Assembly: GCF_900100965.1 (NCBI RefSeq) | Contig: NZ_FMUJ01000008.1 | Location: forward strand, 124,001 to 188,000 | Direction of reading: 5' to 3' | Length of the DNA: 64,000 nt | Source of the DNA: Variovorax sp. EL159 | GTDB taxonomy: Bacteria; Pseudomonadota; Gammaproteobacteria; Burkholderiales; Burkholderiaceae_C | Shown: positions 44,344 through 53,700 of the stretch, in pieces | How the letters are laid out: every line of letters begins with the position of its first letter | How positions within the stretch are numbered: the stretch's first letter is position 1 | Position numbers and translations under genes: made by a program | Notes under the pieces: generated by a model | Database searches by the model: none | What the model saw: only the letters and a program-made list of their open reading frames with translations | What the model was told of the DNA's origin: nothing

Positions 44344-45138
44344 TCACGCAAACGGGTACGGCCCCTCCATCGCCCCGATGTGGCTCACATGGCTCACCAT
44401 GCCATGCCCCTCGTCCCACAGGTGCAGCATGCAGCCCGGCCGGCCCAGGTACGAGGCCGGTGCCGCGTCGGCGGCCAGACGCAGCGCGATCTCCGTCGTG
44501 CTGCTCGGACACGCACACACCACCGTGCCTGCCCAGCGCCTGAACATCGTGCGGTGCACGTGGCCACACAGCACGCGCTCGATGTTGTCGAATGCGCGAA
44601 CGATGGCTTCGAGCGGCGCAGTGTCCATGCAGCGGTACGCATCCATGTACGGAATGCCGCTCATGAATGGCGGGTGATGCAGCATCAGCAGCGTGGGCTT
44701 CTGGCGGTCGGCCTCCAGCGTGCGCTGCAGCCACGCAAGGCCTTCCGCATCGACGCCGCCGTGATGCAGGCCCGGAATGCAGACGTCGAGCGCGACGATG
44801 CGCACCGGATGGTCGTCGATGCAATAGTGCAGCGCGCCGGTGCGTGGCAGGTAGGCGTGGTCCGCGAAGGCGGTGCGGAAGTTCTCGCGGTGGTCGTGGT
44901 TGCCGGGGATGACGAGGCATGGCATCTCCAGCCTCGCGAGCCGGGTACGCACTTCGGCGTATTCCTCCGGCCGGCCTTCATCGACGAGGTCGCCTGTCAG
45001 CAACACGAGGTCGGGCCGGCGGTCCAGCCCGTGCAAGTGGTCGATGGCCTCGTCGAACATGCGGTTCGAGTCGACAACACCCTGGTAGAGCTGCCCGGCG
45101 GGTCGGACGTGGGGATCGGAAATCTGCGCGATGAGCAT
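44344..45138 (-). CDS. Metallophosphoesterase, CpdA-like cyclic nucleotide phosphodiesterase
   Basis: A 264-residue calcineurin-fold enzyme. Metal ligands occur in order: ISDPHV (D-x-H), LTGDLVDEG, PGNHDHRENF, LHHPPFMSGI, and CGHVHRTMF. Size and motifs match the class III cAMP phosphodiesterase/glycerophosphodiesterase group (CpdA, GpdQ). If it hydrolyses cAMP it would act on the same signalling layer as the Crp-type proteins of the window, but FAD- or glycerophospho-diesters are equally possible. It lies 85 bp downstream of the nitroreductase gene. Confidence 0.87.
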   Translation of the reverse strand: MLIAQISDPHVRPAGQLYQGVVDSNRMFDEAIDHLHGLDRRPDLVLLTGDLVDEGRPEEYAEVRTRLARLEMPCLVIPGNHDHRENFRTAFADHAYLPRTGALHYCIDDHPVRIVALDVCIPGLHHGGVDAEGLAWLQRTLEADRQKPTLLMLHHPPFMSGIPYMDAYRCMDTAPLEAIVRAFDNIERVLCGHVHRTMFRRWAGTVVCACPSSTTEIALRLAADAAPASYLGRPGCMLHLWDEGHGMVSHVSHIGAMEGPYPFA

Positions 45139-45223
45139 GGGGCGAGGCCTCGTGGTTTCCTCGTCGTCAAGCAGGTTCCGTTCCTTCTTTCTTTGTTTCT
45201 TTCTCCTTGGCGCGCAGCTTTGT

Positions 45224-45895
45224 TCAGATGCCGACGAACTCCGCCACTTCGGCCAGCGGCGCGCGCTCGGTCACCAGTGCATCCAGCGGCCTGCTGCGGT
45301 CGGCGTAGCCGATGGCCATGCCGGTGAACAGCATGCGCTCGGGCGGCAGCGAGATGAACTGGCCGATGGTCTGCGGGTAGATCGCCCAGCATTCCTGCGG
45401 GCAGCTGTCGAGGCTTTCGGCGCGCAGCAGCAGCATGACGTTCTGCAGCATCATTCCCAGGTCGGACCACTGCGGCGGCCCCATGCGGCGGTCGACGCTG
45501 CAGAACAGCGCGAGCGGCGCGCCGAAGAACTGGTAGTTGCGCGCAAACCATTCGCGGCGCGCGGCCTTGTCTTCGCGCGGAATGCCCAGGCGCGCGTACA
45601 TGGCCTCGCCGACGGCGAAGCGGCGGTCGCGATACGGCGCGACCAACTCGCGCGGGTAGATGTCGTATTCGCTGCCTTCGCCGGCCGGGGCTTCCTGCAC
45701 GCGGCTGCGCATGATCGCCTTGAGCTCGGCCAGCCGCTCGCCGCCCACCACGTGCAGGTGCCAGGGCTGCAGGTTGCCGCCCGAAGGCGCGCGCAAGGCC
45801 TGTTCGATCACGCGGCGGATGACGTCGCCCGGCACCGGCGTGTCTAGAAAATCTCGCACCGAGCGGCGGGTGGCCACGGCGTCCTGAACGTTCAT
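45224..45895 (-). CDS. Nitroreductase family FMN oxidoreductase
   Basis: A 223-residue NAD(P)H-dependent flavoenzyme. The N-terminal TRRSVRDFLDTPVP with an arginine pair binds the FMN phosphate. APSGGNLQPWHLHVV and the C-terminal GMAIGYADRSRPLDAL are standard for the nitroreductase fold. The physiological electron acceptor is unknown. ATG at 45895 has an AGGA site. It is divergent from the ligase at 46051, and the palindrome at 45982-45997 lies 86 bp from its start, so it could share the acyl-CoA regulator. Confidence 0.88.
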   Translation of the reverse strand: MNVQDAVATRRSVRDFLDTPVPGDVIRRVIEQALRAPSGGNLQPWHLHVVGGERLAELKAIMRSRVQEAPAGEGSEYDIYPRELVAPYRDRRFAVGEAMYARLGIPREDKAARREWFARNYQFFGAPLALFCSVDRRMGPPQWSDLGMMLQNVMLLLRAESLDSCPQECWAIYPQTIGQFISLPPERMLFTGMAIGYADRSRPLDALVTERAPLAEVAEFVGI

Positions 45896-45981
45896 GAAAA
45901 AAGGTCCTGGTGATGCCTCGGAGCAGGGGGCTCGTCCGGCATGGCGCAGCCATGTTAGGGGCAACCCTCGGGTGCCCTCAA

Positions 45982-45997
45982 TCGTCCGTTCCGACGA
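45982..45997. promoter_or_regulatory. Operator-like palindrome, site 5 (TCGTC-N6-GACGA)
   Basis: TCGTC CGTTCC GACGA, ending 54 bp before the acyl-CoA ligase start, the same distance as site 2. It is in the divergent region shared with the nitroreductase gene. Confidence 0.75.
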
Positions 45998-46050
45998 TGG
46001 GGCGCGGGGTGGTGGCTGCCTACCATTCCTCGCGCACAGGAGACATACAC

Positions 46051-47691
46051 ATGCTCGGATTGATGCAAGACCGCCCGCTGCTGATCTCGTCGCTGATCGA
46101 CCACGCAGCCACCTTCCATCCGCACGCGGAGATCGTCGGACGCACCGTGGAGGGGCCGGTGCACCGCACCAACTACGCGGAGCTGCAGCGCCGCTCCAAG
46201 CAGGTGGCCAATGCGATGGCGGCGCTCGGCATCGAACCTGGCGACCGCGTCGGCACGCTGGCATGGAACACCTATCGCCACCTGGCGCTGTACTTCGGCG
46301 TCTCGGGCGCGGGCGCCGTGCTGCACACGGTGAACCCGCGGCTCTTTCCGGAGCAGATCGACTACATCGTCAACCATGCCGAAGACAAGGTGCTGTTCTT
46401 CGACGCCAACTTCGCGCCGCTGGTCGAGAAGCTCGCGCCCGGCCTGAAGTCGGTGCGCGCCTTCATCGCCATGACCGACCGCGCGCACATGCCCACCATC
46501 GACGTGCCCAACCTGCTGTGCTACGACGAGCTGATCGGCGCACAGAGCGAGGACTACACCTGGCCCGAGTTCGACGAGCGCACCGCCTCGTCGCTTTGCT
46601 ACACCTCGGGCACCACCGGCAACCCCAAGGGCGTGCTGTATTCGCACCGCTCCACCGTGCTGCATTCGCTGATGGAATGCGCACCCGACACCTTCGGCGT
46701 CAACTCGCAGATGACCTTGCTGCTCGCCGTGCCCATGTTCCACGCCAACGCCTGGGGCATGCCCTACGCGGCCGCCATGACCGGCATGAAGCTCGTGATG
46801 CCCGGCCCGCACGTGGACGGCCAGAGCCTGTACGAGCTGATGCGCGATGAAAAGGTCGGCTTCTCGCAGGCCGTGCCGACCATCTGGCTGATGCTGTTCC
46901 AGTACTTCGATGCGCACCCCGAGATCGACACGCGCGCCCTTGGCCTCAAGCGCATCGGCGTCGGCGGTGCCGCCACGCCGCGCACCATGATCGAACGCTT
47001 CGAGCGCGACTTCGGCGCCGACTTCGTGCAGGGCTGGGGCATGACCGAGACCAGCCCCATCGGCGTGATCGGCAACCTGCTGCCCAAGCACTACGCGATG
47101 CCGAAAGAAGAGCAGATGCGCGTGAAGATGCGGCAGGGCCGCGGCGTGTGGGGTGTGGAGCTGAAGATCGTCGGCGAAGACGGCCAACGTTTGCCGCACG
47201 ACGGAAAAGCCTTCGGTCACCTGCACGTGCGCGGTCCGTGGATCGCGAGCGGTTACTTCAAGAGCGAAGGCGGGCCGGTGCTCGACGCCGAGGGCTTCTT
47301 TCCGACGGGCGACGTTGCCAACATCGACGAAGACGGCTATGTGCAGCTGGTCGACCGCGCCAAGGACGTCATCAAGTCGGGCGGCGAATGGATTTCGTCC
47401 ATCGACCTGGAGAACGCCGCGAGCGCGCACCCGGCCGTGGCCGAGGCGGCGGTGATCGGCATCGCCCACCCGAAGTGGCAAGAGCGCCCGCTGCTCATCG
47501 TGGTCAAGCGCCCCGGTGCGCAGGTCACCGGCGAGGAACTGCTCACTTTCCTTTCGGAGCGTGTCGTGAAGTGGTGGTTGCCCGACGACGTGGCTTTCGT
47601 CGACAGCCTGCCGCATACAGCCACCGGCAAGCTGCTCAAGACCAAGCTGCGCGAACAGTTCAAGGGATATGTCGCGGCGAAGTCAGTTTGA
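46051..47691 (+). CDS. AMP-forming acyl-CoA ligase (DmdB/FadD-like)
   Basis: A 546-residue ANL-superfamily CoA ligase. Motifs are LCYTSGTTGNPKG, WGMTETSPIGV, PTGDVANIDEDGY, and HTATGKLLKT with the catalytic lysine. The N-terminus MLGLMQDRPLLISSLI resembles 3-(methylthio)propionyl-CoA ligases (DmdB), a group that also accepts short and medium fatty acids. The ribosome-binding site is AGGAGA. It is monocistronic with operator site 5 upstream, and is the second ligase of the proposed regulon besides that at 30065. Confidence 0.92.
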   Translation: MLGLMQDRPLLISSLIDHAATFHPHAEIVGRTVEGPVHRTNYAELQRRSKQVANAMAALGIEPGDRVGTLAWNTYRHLALYFGVSGAGAVLHTVNPRLFPEQIDYIVNHAEDKVLFFDANFAPLVEKLAPGLKSVRAFIAMTDRAHMPTIDVPNLLCYDELIGAQSEDYTWPEFDERTASSLCYTSGTTGNPKGVLYSHRSTVLHSLMECAPDTFGVNSQMTLLLAVPMFHANAWGMPYAAAMTGMKLVMPGPHVDGQSLYELMRDEKVGFSQAVPTIWLMLFQYFDAHPEIDTRALGLKRIGVGGAATPRTMIERFERDFGADFVQGWGMTETSPIGVIGNLLPKHYAMPKEEQMRVKMRQGRGVWGVELKIVGEDGQRLPHDGKAFGHLHVRGPWIASGYFKSEGGPVLDAEGFFPTGDVANIDEDGYVQLVDRAKDVIKSGGEWISSIDLENAASAHPAVAEAAVIGIAHPKWQERPLLIVVKRPGAQVTGEELLTFLSERVVKWWLPDDVAFVDSLPHTATGKLLKTKLREQFKGYVAAKSV

Positions 47692-48313
47692 TGACTTGTT
47701 CGATTTTTCTGTGGACAACTCTGTGGGTTCCCGGGGGAGGCAAAGCGGCAGAGCGAGGATTGACGGGGGTTCCCACCACGTTGCCTGTTGAATAGGCAGG
47801 GCTGCCAGTTGGGGAAAAAAGAGCTTTGCCTGCCCTGAAGGTATTCAGGAAAGCGTGATAGAGGATGGAGGAGGTCGCGCGGGTGCCGGTGTGCGGCCCG
47901 CAGCGCCATCGCCATCAAGTTCGCGAAATTTTCCTTCGCTCATTTCGTCCCTGGCGTTTCGACATGGGCGTCGAGTGTGAGATGACGATGGATGTTCGCC
48001 TCGATTCTCCGCGTGGACCAACGCGCACATGCGCTGCATGAACGCGCCGGACAAACGGCGCTGAATATTCCCTTTGCGTGCCCACTCGTTGCCGCCGACG
48101 CCATCGCGCATCGACACGCGGCGCGTGCAACGGAAAACCCGCGCCATCGGCGTTGACAACAACCGCTCAACCAGCCGGCACAACCGCTCGTCGGCGAAGG
48201 GCTCGATTCAGTCAGTAACTGGTCAGTACACATTTTTAACAATTGTTACGCCTGAATCCCGCCTCCGTGCACCGCCCGCCGTGGTGTCCGAGGCTCCATG
48301 CAAGCGAAAGCCC
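47692..48313. other. Noncoding region upstream of the pilus operon
   Basis: About 620 bases with no ORF I can support. Near its right end are a direct repeat GTCAGTA (48211-48217 and 48222-48228, one helical turn apart) and a perfect AACAATTGTT palindrome (48238-48247) in an AT-rich patch. The pilus operon promoter and its controls presumably lie here. No convincing -35/-10 pair can be assigned by eye. Confidence 0.5.
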
Positions 48314-48868
48314 ATGACCTTGTCGCATCGTCGCCAGACCGCGTTCTCGCTCGTCGAGCTGATGGTCGTTGTCGCACTTGTCGCGATTCTTGTTGCGGTC
48401 GCCACGCCATCGCTTGTCGGGTTGATCCAGAGCAATCGCGTGACCGCGGAGGTCAACTCGTTCGTCGGCGATTTGCAGTACGCGCGTTCCGAAGCCATCA
48501 AGCAGGGGGTGCCGGTCAGTGTGTGCGCCTCTTCCGACGGACTCACCTGTCTGGGGACCAACACATGGCAAAGCGGCTGGATCGTCTTTGTCGACCTGGA
48601 CGGCTCGGGGACGGTCAATGCCGGTGACACGGTGCTGCGCAAACGCCCCGCCTGGGTCGGCGGCGACACCTTTGCTGCAGCGCCTTCGATCTCGGCCGTC
48701 ACCTACAGCCGGGACGGGTTCGCCAACCTGCCAGTCGCCGCCACGGGTGCATCGATCGTGCTCGCGTTGCACACGGCACCGGTGAATGCCAGCGCCACGC
48801 GCTGCGTTTCGATCAACAGGGTCGGGCATCAGACCGTGGTGCCAGGTGGCACGGGAGCCTGTGCATGA
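48314..48868 (+). CDS. GspH/FimT family pseudopilin
   Basis: Minor type IV pilin of 184 residues. The type III signal region reads TAFSLVELMVVVALVAILVAVATPSL with the glutamate at mature position 5. The residue before the cleavage site is alanine instead of the usual glycine. The following RVTAEVNSFVGDLQYARSEAIKQG is typical of GspH/FimT. ATG at 48314 was chosen because it gives a short leader (MTLSHRRQTA); the frame extends upstream without a better start. It opens a six-gene pilus cluster, and its stop overlaps pilV as ATGA. Confidence 0.88.
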   Translation: MTLSHRRQTAFSLVELMVVVALVAILVAVATPSLVGLIQSNRVTAEVNSFVGDLQYARSEAIKQGVPVSVCASSDGLTCLGTNTWQSGWIVFVDLDGSGTVNAGDTVLRKRPAWVGGDTFAAAPSISAVTYSRDGFANLPVAATGASIVLALHTAPVNASATRCVSINRVGHQTVVPGGTGACA

Positions 48869-49419
48869 AGGCCCCGGCCCAACGCCGCGTCCAGGGGTTC
48901 TTCCTGCTGGAGATGCTGGTGGCAGTGCTGATCGTTTCGCTGGGGCTGTTCGGCCTGTCCAAGATGCAGGCCGCGGCGTTGTCGAACACGCAGACCTCGC
49001 GCGTGCGGGCGCTGATCGCGCTGCAGGCCGCCAGCCTGGCCGAGGCCATGCATGGCAACCGGGGCTTCTGGGCCGCGGGTGGCACGGCGCCATCCAGCGT
49101 GACCGTGACCGGAACCACGGTGACCGATGCCTCGGGGGTGCTGAGCACCGCGGCGGATTGCAGCGGCGCAACCTGCACGTCCGCGCAACTGGCGGCCTAC
49201 GACCTGCAGACATGGGCGGGCCGCATGAACACCCGCTTCCCCTTGTACACGGCGGCCATTCAATGCACCACCGTGGTCGGCCAGCCGATCAGTTGCGTGA
49301 TCAGCCTGGGCTGGGCCGAGAAGTACGTCGCGATCAATCGCGGCACGGCCGCTGCCGCCGGTGCGACACAGACCGCGTCCGCATCTTCGATGCAATACAG
49401 CCTTTACGTCGAACCATGA
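48865..49419 (+). CDS. pilV: Type IV pilus modification protein PilV
   Basis: Minor pilin of 184 residues that helps prime pilus assembly at the inner membrane. A short leader ends in glycine before FFLLEMLVAVLIVSLGLFGL (Glu5 present), and the downstream QAASLAEAMHGNRGFW matches PilV. Four cysteines in the globular half may form disulfides. Start and stop both overlap neighbours as ATGA, so the operon is tightly coupled. Confidence 0.9.
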   Translation: MKAPAQRRVQGFFLLEMLVAVLIVSLGLFGLSKMQAAALSNTQTSRVRALIALQAASLAEAMHGNRGFWAAGGTAPSSVTVTGTTVTDASGVLSTAADCSGATCTSAQLAAYDLQTWAGRMNTRFPLYTAAIQCTTVVGQPISCVISLGWAEKYVAINRGTAAAAGATQTASASSMQYSLYVEP

Positions 49420-50165
49420 ACCGCACAGCACGCAGTCTGCCCAGAGGTCAGTGCCGCCAGCGTGGCCTGGGGCTGGTCGAGCTGATGGTCGCGCTCATCA
49501 TCGGCCTGTTCCTGCTGCTGGTCATGGGCTCGGTGTTCCTGAACATGAAGCAGGCCTTTACCTCGCAGGATCAACTGGCACAGCTGCAGGACAGCGAGCG
49601 GCTGGCGCTCACGGTGTTGACCACCACGGTGCAGGCGTCGGGCTACTTCCCTGATCCGCTGGTGAACACGGCGGCCACTGACCTGCCGGCCGCGACCGGC
49701 GCAGGCTATGGCAGCTTCCTCGCGGGGCAGGGGGTGGTGGGGCTGAGCGGGACCGCGGGCGCGAGCGACACTATCACATCGCGCTACATGACCGCGAGCG
49801 GCGACGGCATCATGGACTGCTTGGGCAATGTGAACCCGATCACCTCGGGCGCGAACAAACTGGTGATGAACACCTTCACGGTGAGCGCGGCCCACGAACT
49901 GCTGTGCTCCACAGATGGCGGAACGACGACCACGCCACTGGTGAGCGGCGTCACGTCGCTGAAGGTCCTTTACGCCACCGACACCGCCGGTGATGGCAAG
50001 GCTCTGCAATACCTGGATGCGGCGACGGTGACGAGCCATGCGTGGTGGCCACAGGTGCACACGGCGCAGATCACCATCACCATGGCCAATCCCTTTGCGA
50101 GTCAGGCGGGACAACCGGCCGGCATCGACTGGACCCAGATCGTCAACCTGATGAACAAGTCATGA
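49416..50165 (+). CDS. pilW: Type IV pilus assembly protein PilW
   Basis: Minor pilin of 249 residues. The leader QCRQRG precedes LGLVELMVALIIGLFLLLVMG with Glu5, then FTSQDQLAQLQDSERLALTVLTTTVQASGYF, which is diagnostic of PilW. The C-terminus includes the conserved W-P-Q-V region. It joins the initiation complex with PilV, PilX, PilE and FimT-type subunits. ATGA overlaps at both ends. Confidence 0.9.
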   Translation: MNRTARSLPRGQCRQRGLGLVELMVALIIGLFLLLVMGSVFLNMKQAFTSQDQLAQLQDSERLALTVLTTTVQASGYFPDPLVNTAATDLPAATGAGYGSFLAGQGVVGLSGTAGASDTITSRYMTASGDGIMDCLGNVNPITSGANKLVMNTFTVSAAHELLCSTDGGTTTTPLVSGVTSLKVLYATDTAGDGKALQYLDAATVTSHAWWPQVHTAQITITMANPFASQAGQPAGIDWTQIVNLMNKS

Positions 50166-50743
50166 GCATGCGCGCGCGCCTGTCACCAAGTCCTGCCCGG
50201 TTGCGAGAGCGTGGCTTCGCGCTGATCGTCGGCATGTTGTTCCTTGTCATCCTGACGGTGCTGTCCGTCGGCATGTTCCGCAGCTTCAACCTGCAGGAGC
50301 GGATTGCCGGCAACACACGCGAGAAGGAGCGCGCACTCGAGGCCGCGGAAAGCGCATTGCAGTACGGTGAATGGTGGCTGAGCCAGGGCAACGGCAGCAC
50401 CGGCAACGTGTGCGCGGGGCAGCTCGATGCCAACACGCTGTCGCAGATGCAGGTGTGCTCCAACATGATCGCGAAGCCGACGGCCCTGCCCTGGGCCAAC
50501 CGTGCCGACTACCTGCCTCCCAGCATGAAAGTGGCCACGGGTGGTGGCATCGCGGCCAGCGGAGACATCAACTACAACGCCAAGCCGGGTCTGAGCATCG
50601 GCTACTTGGGGCTGTCGCCCGACGGCAAATCGCTGCTGTACCAGGTGTCGGCCTTCGGCTATGGCGGCAGCACGACGGCGGCTGCCGTGGTGCAGAGCAC
50701 CTACCAGGTCACGGGTGGCAACAAGCCGCTCGACCAACCTTGA
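50162..50743 (+). CDS. pilX: Type IV pilus assembly protein PilX
   Basis: Minor pilin-like protein of 193 residues. The N-terminal hydrophobic segment GFALIVGMLFLVILTVLSVGMFRSFNLQERIAGN is typical of PilX, which lacks the Glu5 of other pilins. EKERALEAAESALQ follows, as in the family. The start overlaps the PilW stop (ATGA), and 12 bp separate it from pilY1. Confidence 0.9.
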   Translation: MSMRARLSPSPARLRERGFALIVGMLFLVILTVLSVGMFRSFNLQERIAGNTREKERALEAAESALQYGEWWLSQGNGSTGNVCAGQLDANTLSQMQVCSNMIAKPTALPWANRADYLPPSMKVATGGGIAASGDINYNAKPGLSIGYLGLSPDGKSLLYQVSAFGYGGSTTAAAVVQSTYQVTGGNKPLDQP

Positions 50744-50755
50744 AGGAAGACCCGA

Positions 50756-53700
50756 ATGAATCGCTTGCGGATACTCCTCGCCTGCCTGATTGGCATGGTG
50801 GCCGGCGTGCCCTGGTTGGCCCACGCACAACTGATCATCAGCGACACGTTGACGGGAGCCTCGTCCTCCTATGACTGGACCGCACTCAACGGCGCGTGCC
50901 TGACGGCAGGGAACGACACGGGCAGCATCCCGGCGTGCATTGGGAAGCGGTTGACCTATTACACCGACAAGAATTCGCTGCTCGTGGGTGGGACCACTGG
51001 CCGTCTGCCTGACGCCGTGGGCTCCGGCGCGCTTCGCTTGACCAATGGCGACACGCAGAACGGTGGATCGAATGGCGACAACCAGACTGGCGCCGTGGTG
51101 TCGAACAATCCTTTCTACACCAACCAGGGGCTGCAGGTGACGTTCACCACCGTCACCTATGGTGGCGATGGAAACAACGGTACCGGTGCCGACGGCATCA
51201 GTTTCTTTCTGGCGGACTATGCGCAGGGGCCTTCGGTCGGCGGCCTGGGTGGCAGCCTGGGGTACAGCTGCTCGAATGTGAACGACCGGTACGAAGGCGT
51301 CGTGGGCGGATACCTTGGCATCGGCATCGACGAGTACGGCAACTTCTCGAACCCGGGCGATAACACGGCCACCGGTCCCGGCTTCAAGGCCGGCCGCATC
51401 AGCGTGCGAGGCGCTGGCAACATCAACTGGGCCGCGCTGAACGCGCTCGACCCGGTTCACTATCCGTCGTCGCTCTCGCCGACTCAGCAGACCGCCGCAG
51501 TCAAGGCCACTTGCAAGAGCGGCAAGGTGATGGACTACAGCATCACGACCACGACGACCTGCAAGAACAGCAAGTGCACCACGACCACCACGGGACCGAC
51601 CGGCAACGCCACCGCAACCTCGTTGTTGGACTACCCCCTGCTTCTCAATGGCACCGCCTACAGCGACCTGCCTTCGGGCGTTTCGATCTCCAACCAGCAA
51701 GGTGTGAACATGCCGTTGCGTGGCAACGCCACGCCTATCACCTACGGGTTGCAGATCACCCAGGATGGCCTGCTGAGCCTGTCGTACAGCGTCAATGGCG
51801 GCGCGGCGCAGACGGTGATCAACAATCAGTCGATTACGGCAACGAATGGCCCGCTGCCGGACAGGTTCCGCTTCGGCTTCTCGGCCGGCACCGGCGGGTC
51901 GAGCAACGTGCATGAGATCACTTGCTTCAAAGCCGCGCCGGTCAACCAGTCGAGCAGCTCTGCCGGCACCAACGTGCAGCAGTCGGGGCGCGTCGAGGCC
52001 GGCACGCAGGTATACCTGTCCTACTTCCACTCGACCAACAGGTGGGGCGAACTGACGGCTCAGGATCTGGTGAGCGACCCCACCACCGGCATCGTCTCGA
52101 TCAACCCGGTGGCCAACTGGGACGCCAGTTGTGTGCTGACAGGCGGCGCTTGCCAGGCCACGAACGGACGCAACACCGCACAGGCATCAGGCAGCCGCAG
52201 CATGCTGAGCTGGAACGGGACCGCGGGCATTCCGTTCCAGTGGAGCCAGCTCACCACCGCGCAAAAGACCGCACTCACCGTGGGCGACGCCAGCCAGACC
52301 GACATCCGCCTGCGCTACCTGCGCGGCGACAGGAGTAACGAGGTGGCCAACCCGGGTGGAACCTTGCGCACGCGAACCGGCGTGCTGGGCGACATCGTCG
52401 ATTCGAGTCCTACCTGGGTCGGCGGGCCGTCGCTACCGTACAAGGGACCATGGATAGATGCGCTGCATCCGACCAGCAAGGCGCCCGAAGTGACAGGCAG
52501 CTATGCCGCCTTCGCTGGAACCACTGGCGCCACGGCGCAGGGCGGTCGCCAGAACGTGGTCTACATCGGCGCCAACGACGGCTTTCTGCATGGCTTTCGC
52601 AGCGGCACCTATGACGCGAGCGGCGCGTTCGTCAACACGACGAACGACGGCACCGAAGTACTGGCGTACATCCCTGCGGCGCTCCTGAATATCATCCACT
52701 CCACCACGCCCGCGCTGGATTTCAGTTCGACGCAGTATTCGCACAACCTCTATGCCGACGCCACGCCGGCTACAGGCGACCTGTATTACAACGGCGCTTG
52801 GCACACGTGGCTGGTGAGCGGCGTCGGCCCCGGAGGCAATGCAACCGGCCCGATCGGCGACAAGACCAGTGTCGCGAACGGAGTTATCTACGCGCTGGAC
52901 ATCACCGACCCGACGCAGTTCTCCGAAGCGAACGCCAGTTCGCTGGTGCGCGGCGAATGGACCTCGGGAACGGGGACGAGCGCCATCACCTGCATCGGAA
53001 ACACCAACTGCGGCAACAACCTGGGCAGTACCTACGGCACACCCATCATCCGTCGCCTGCACAACGGGCAATGGGCGGCGCTGTTCGGTAACGGCTTGAA
53101 CAGCAGCACCGGTACGGCAGGGCTGTTCATCATGCTGGTCGATCCCGCCACGGGAGCCATCACCTTCCGCTTCATCGACACCGGAGCCGGCCCGACCATG
53201 AGCGGGACGACCATCACCGCCCGCAACGGCATGGCCTACGTAGCCTCGGCCGATCTGGACGGTGACCACGTCACTGACTACGTCTATGGCGGCGATGCAT
53301 TGGGCAACCTCTGGCGTTTCGACCTGACCGACGTCGATCCGGCCAAGTGGGCCGTGTCTGCCAAGCCCATTTTCAAGACCGCCGCCGGTCAACCGATCAC
53401 GACCCGCGTGACGGTTTCCTCGGTGCAGGGCATTGGCCCTGCCGGTCAATCGGGCGTGGTTCTGAGCTTCGGTACCGGTCAGCAGTTTCCGCAGACGCAG
53501 ATCAATGGCACTACCTATGCGTCGGCTGCGCAGGCCCTGTACGGCGTGTGGGACTGGGACATGAGCAAATGGAACGCCATCGGCGGTGCGTCGGCCCAGT
53601 ACGCCTCGCTCGTTGCACCGCAGGCAGTCGACACCACCACCTTGCGCGCGCAGAGCATCACGGCGACTGCACCCGGCAGCGGCACGATCTCCGGCTATCG

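Noticed and set aside
48074..48313. Upstream extension of the FimT/GspH frame
   Set aside because: It would give an implausible 90-residue pilin leader; a short leader from ATG 48314 fits prepilin processing.
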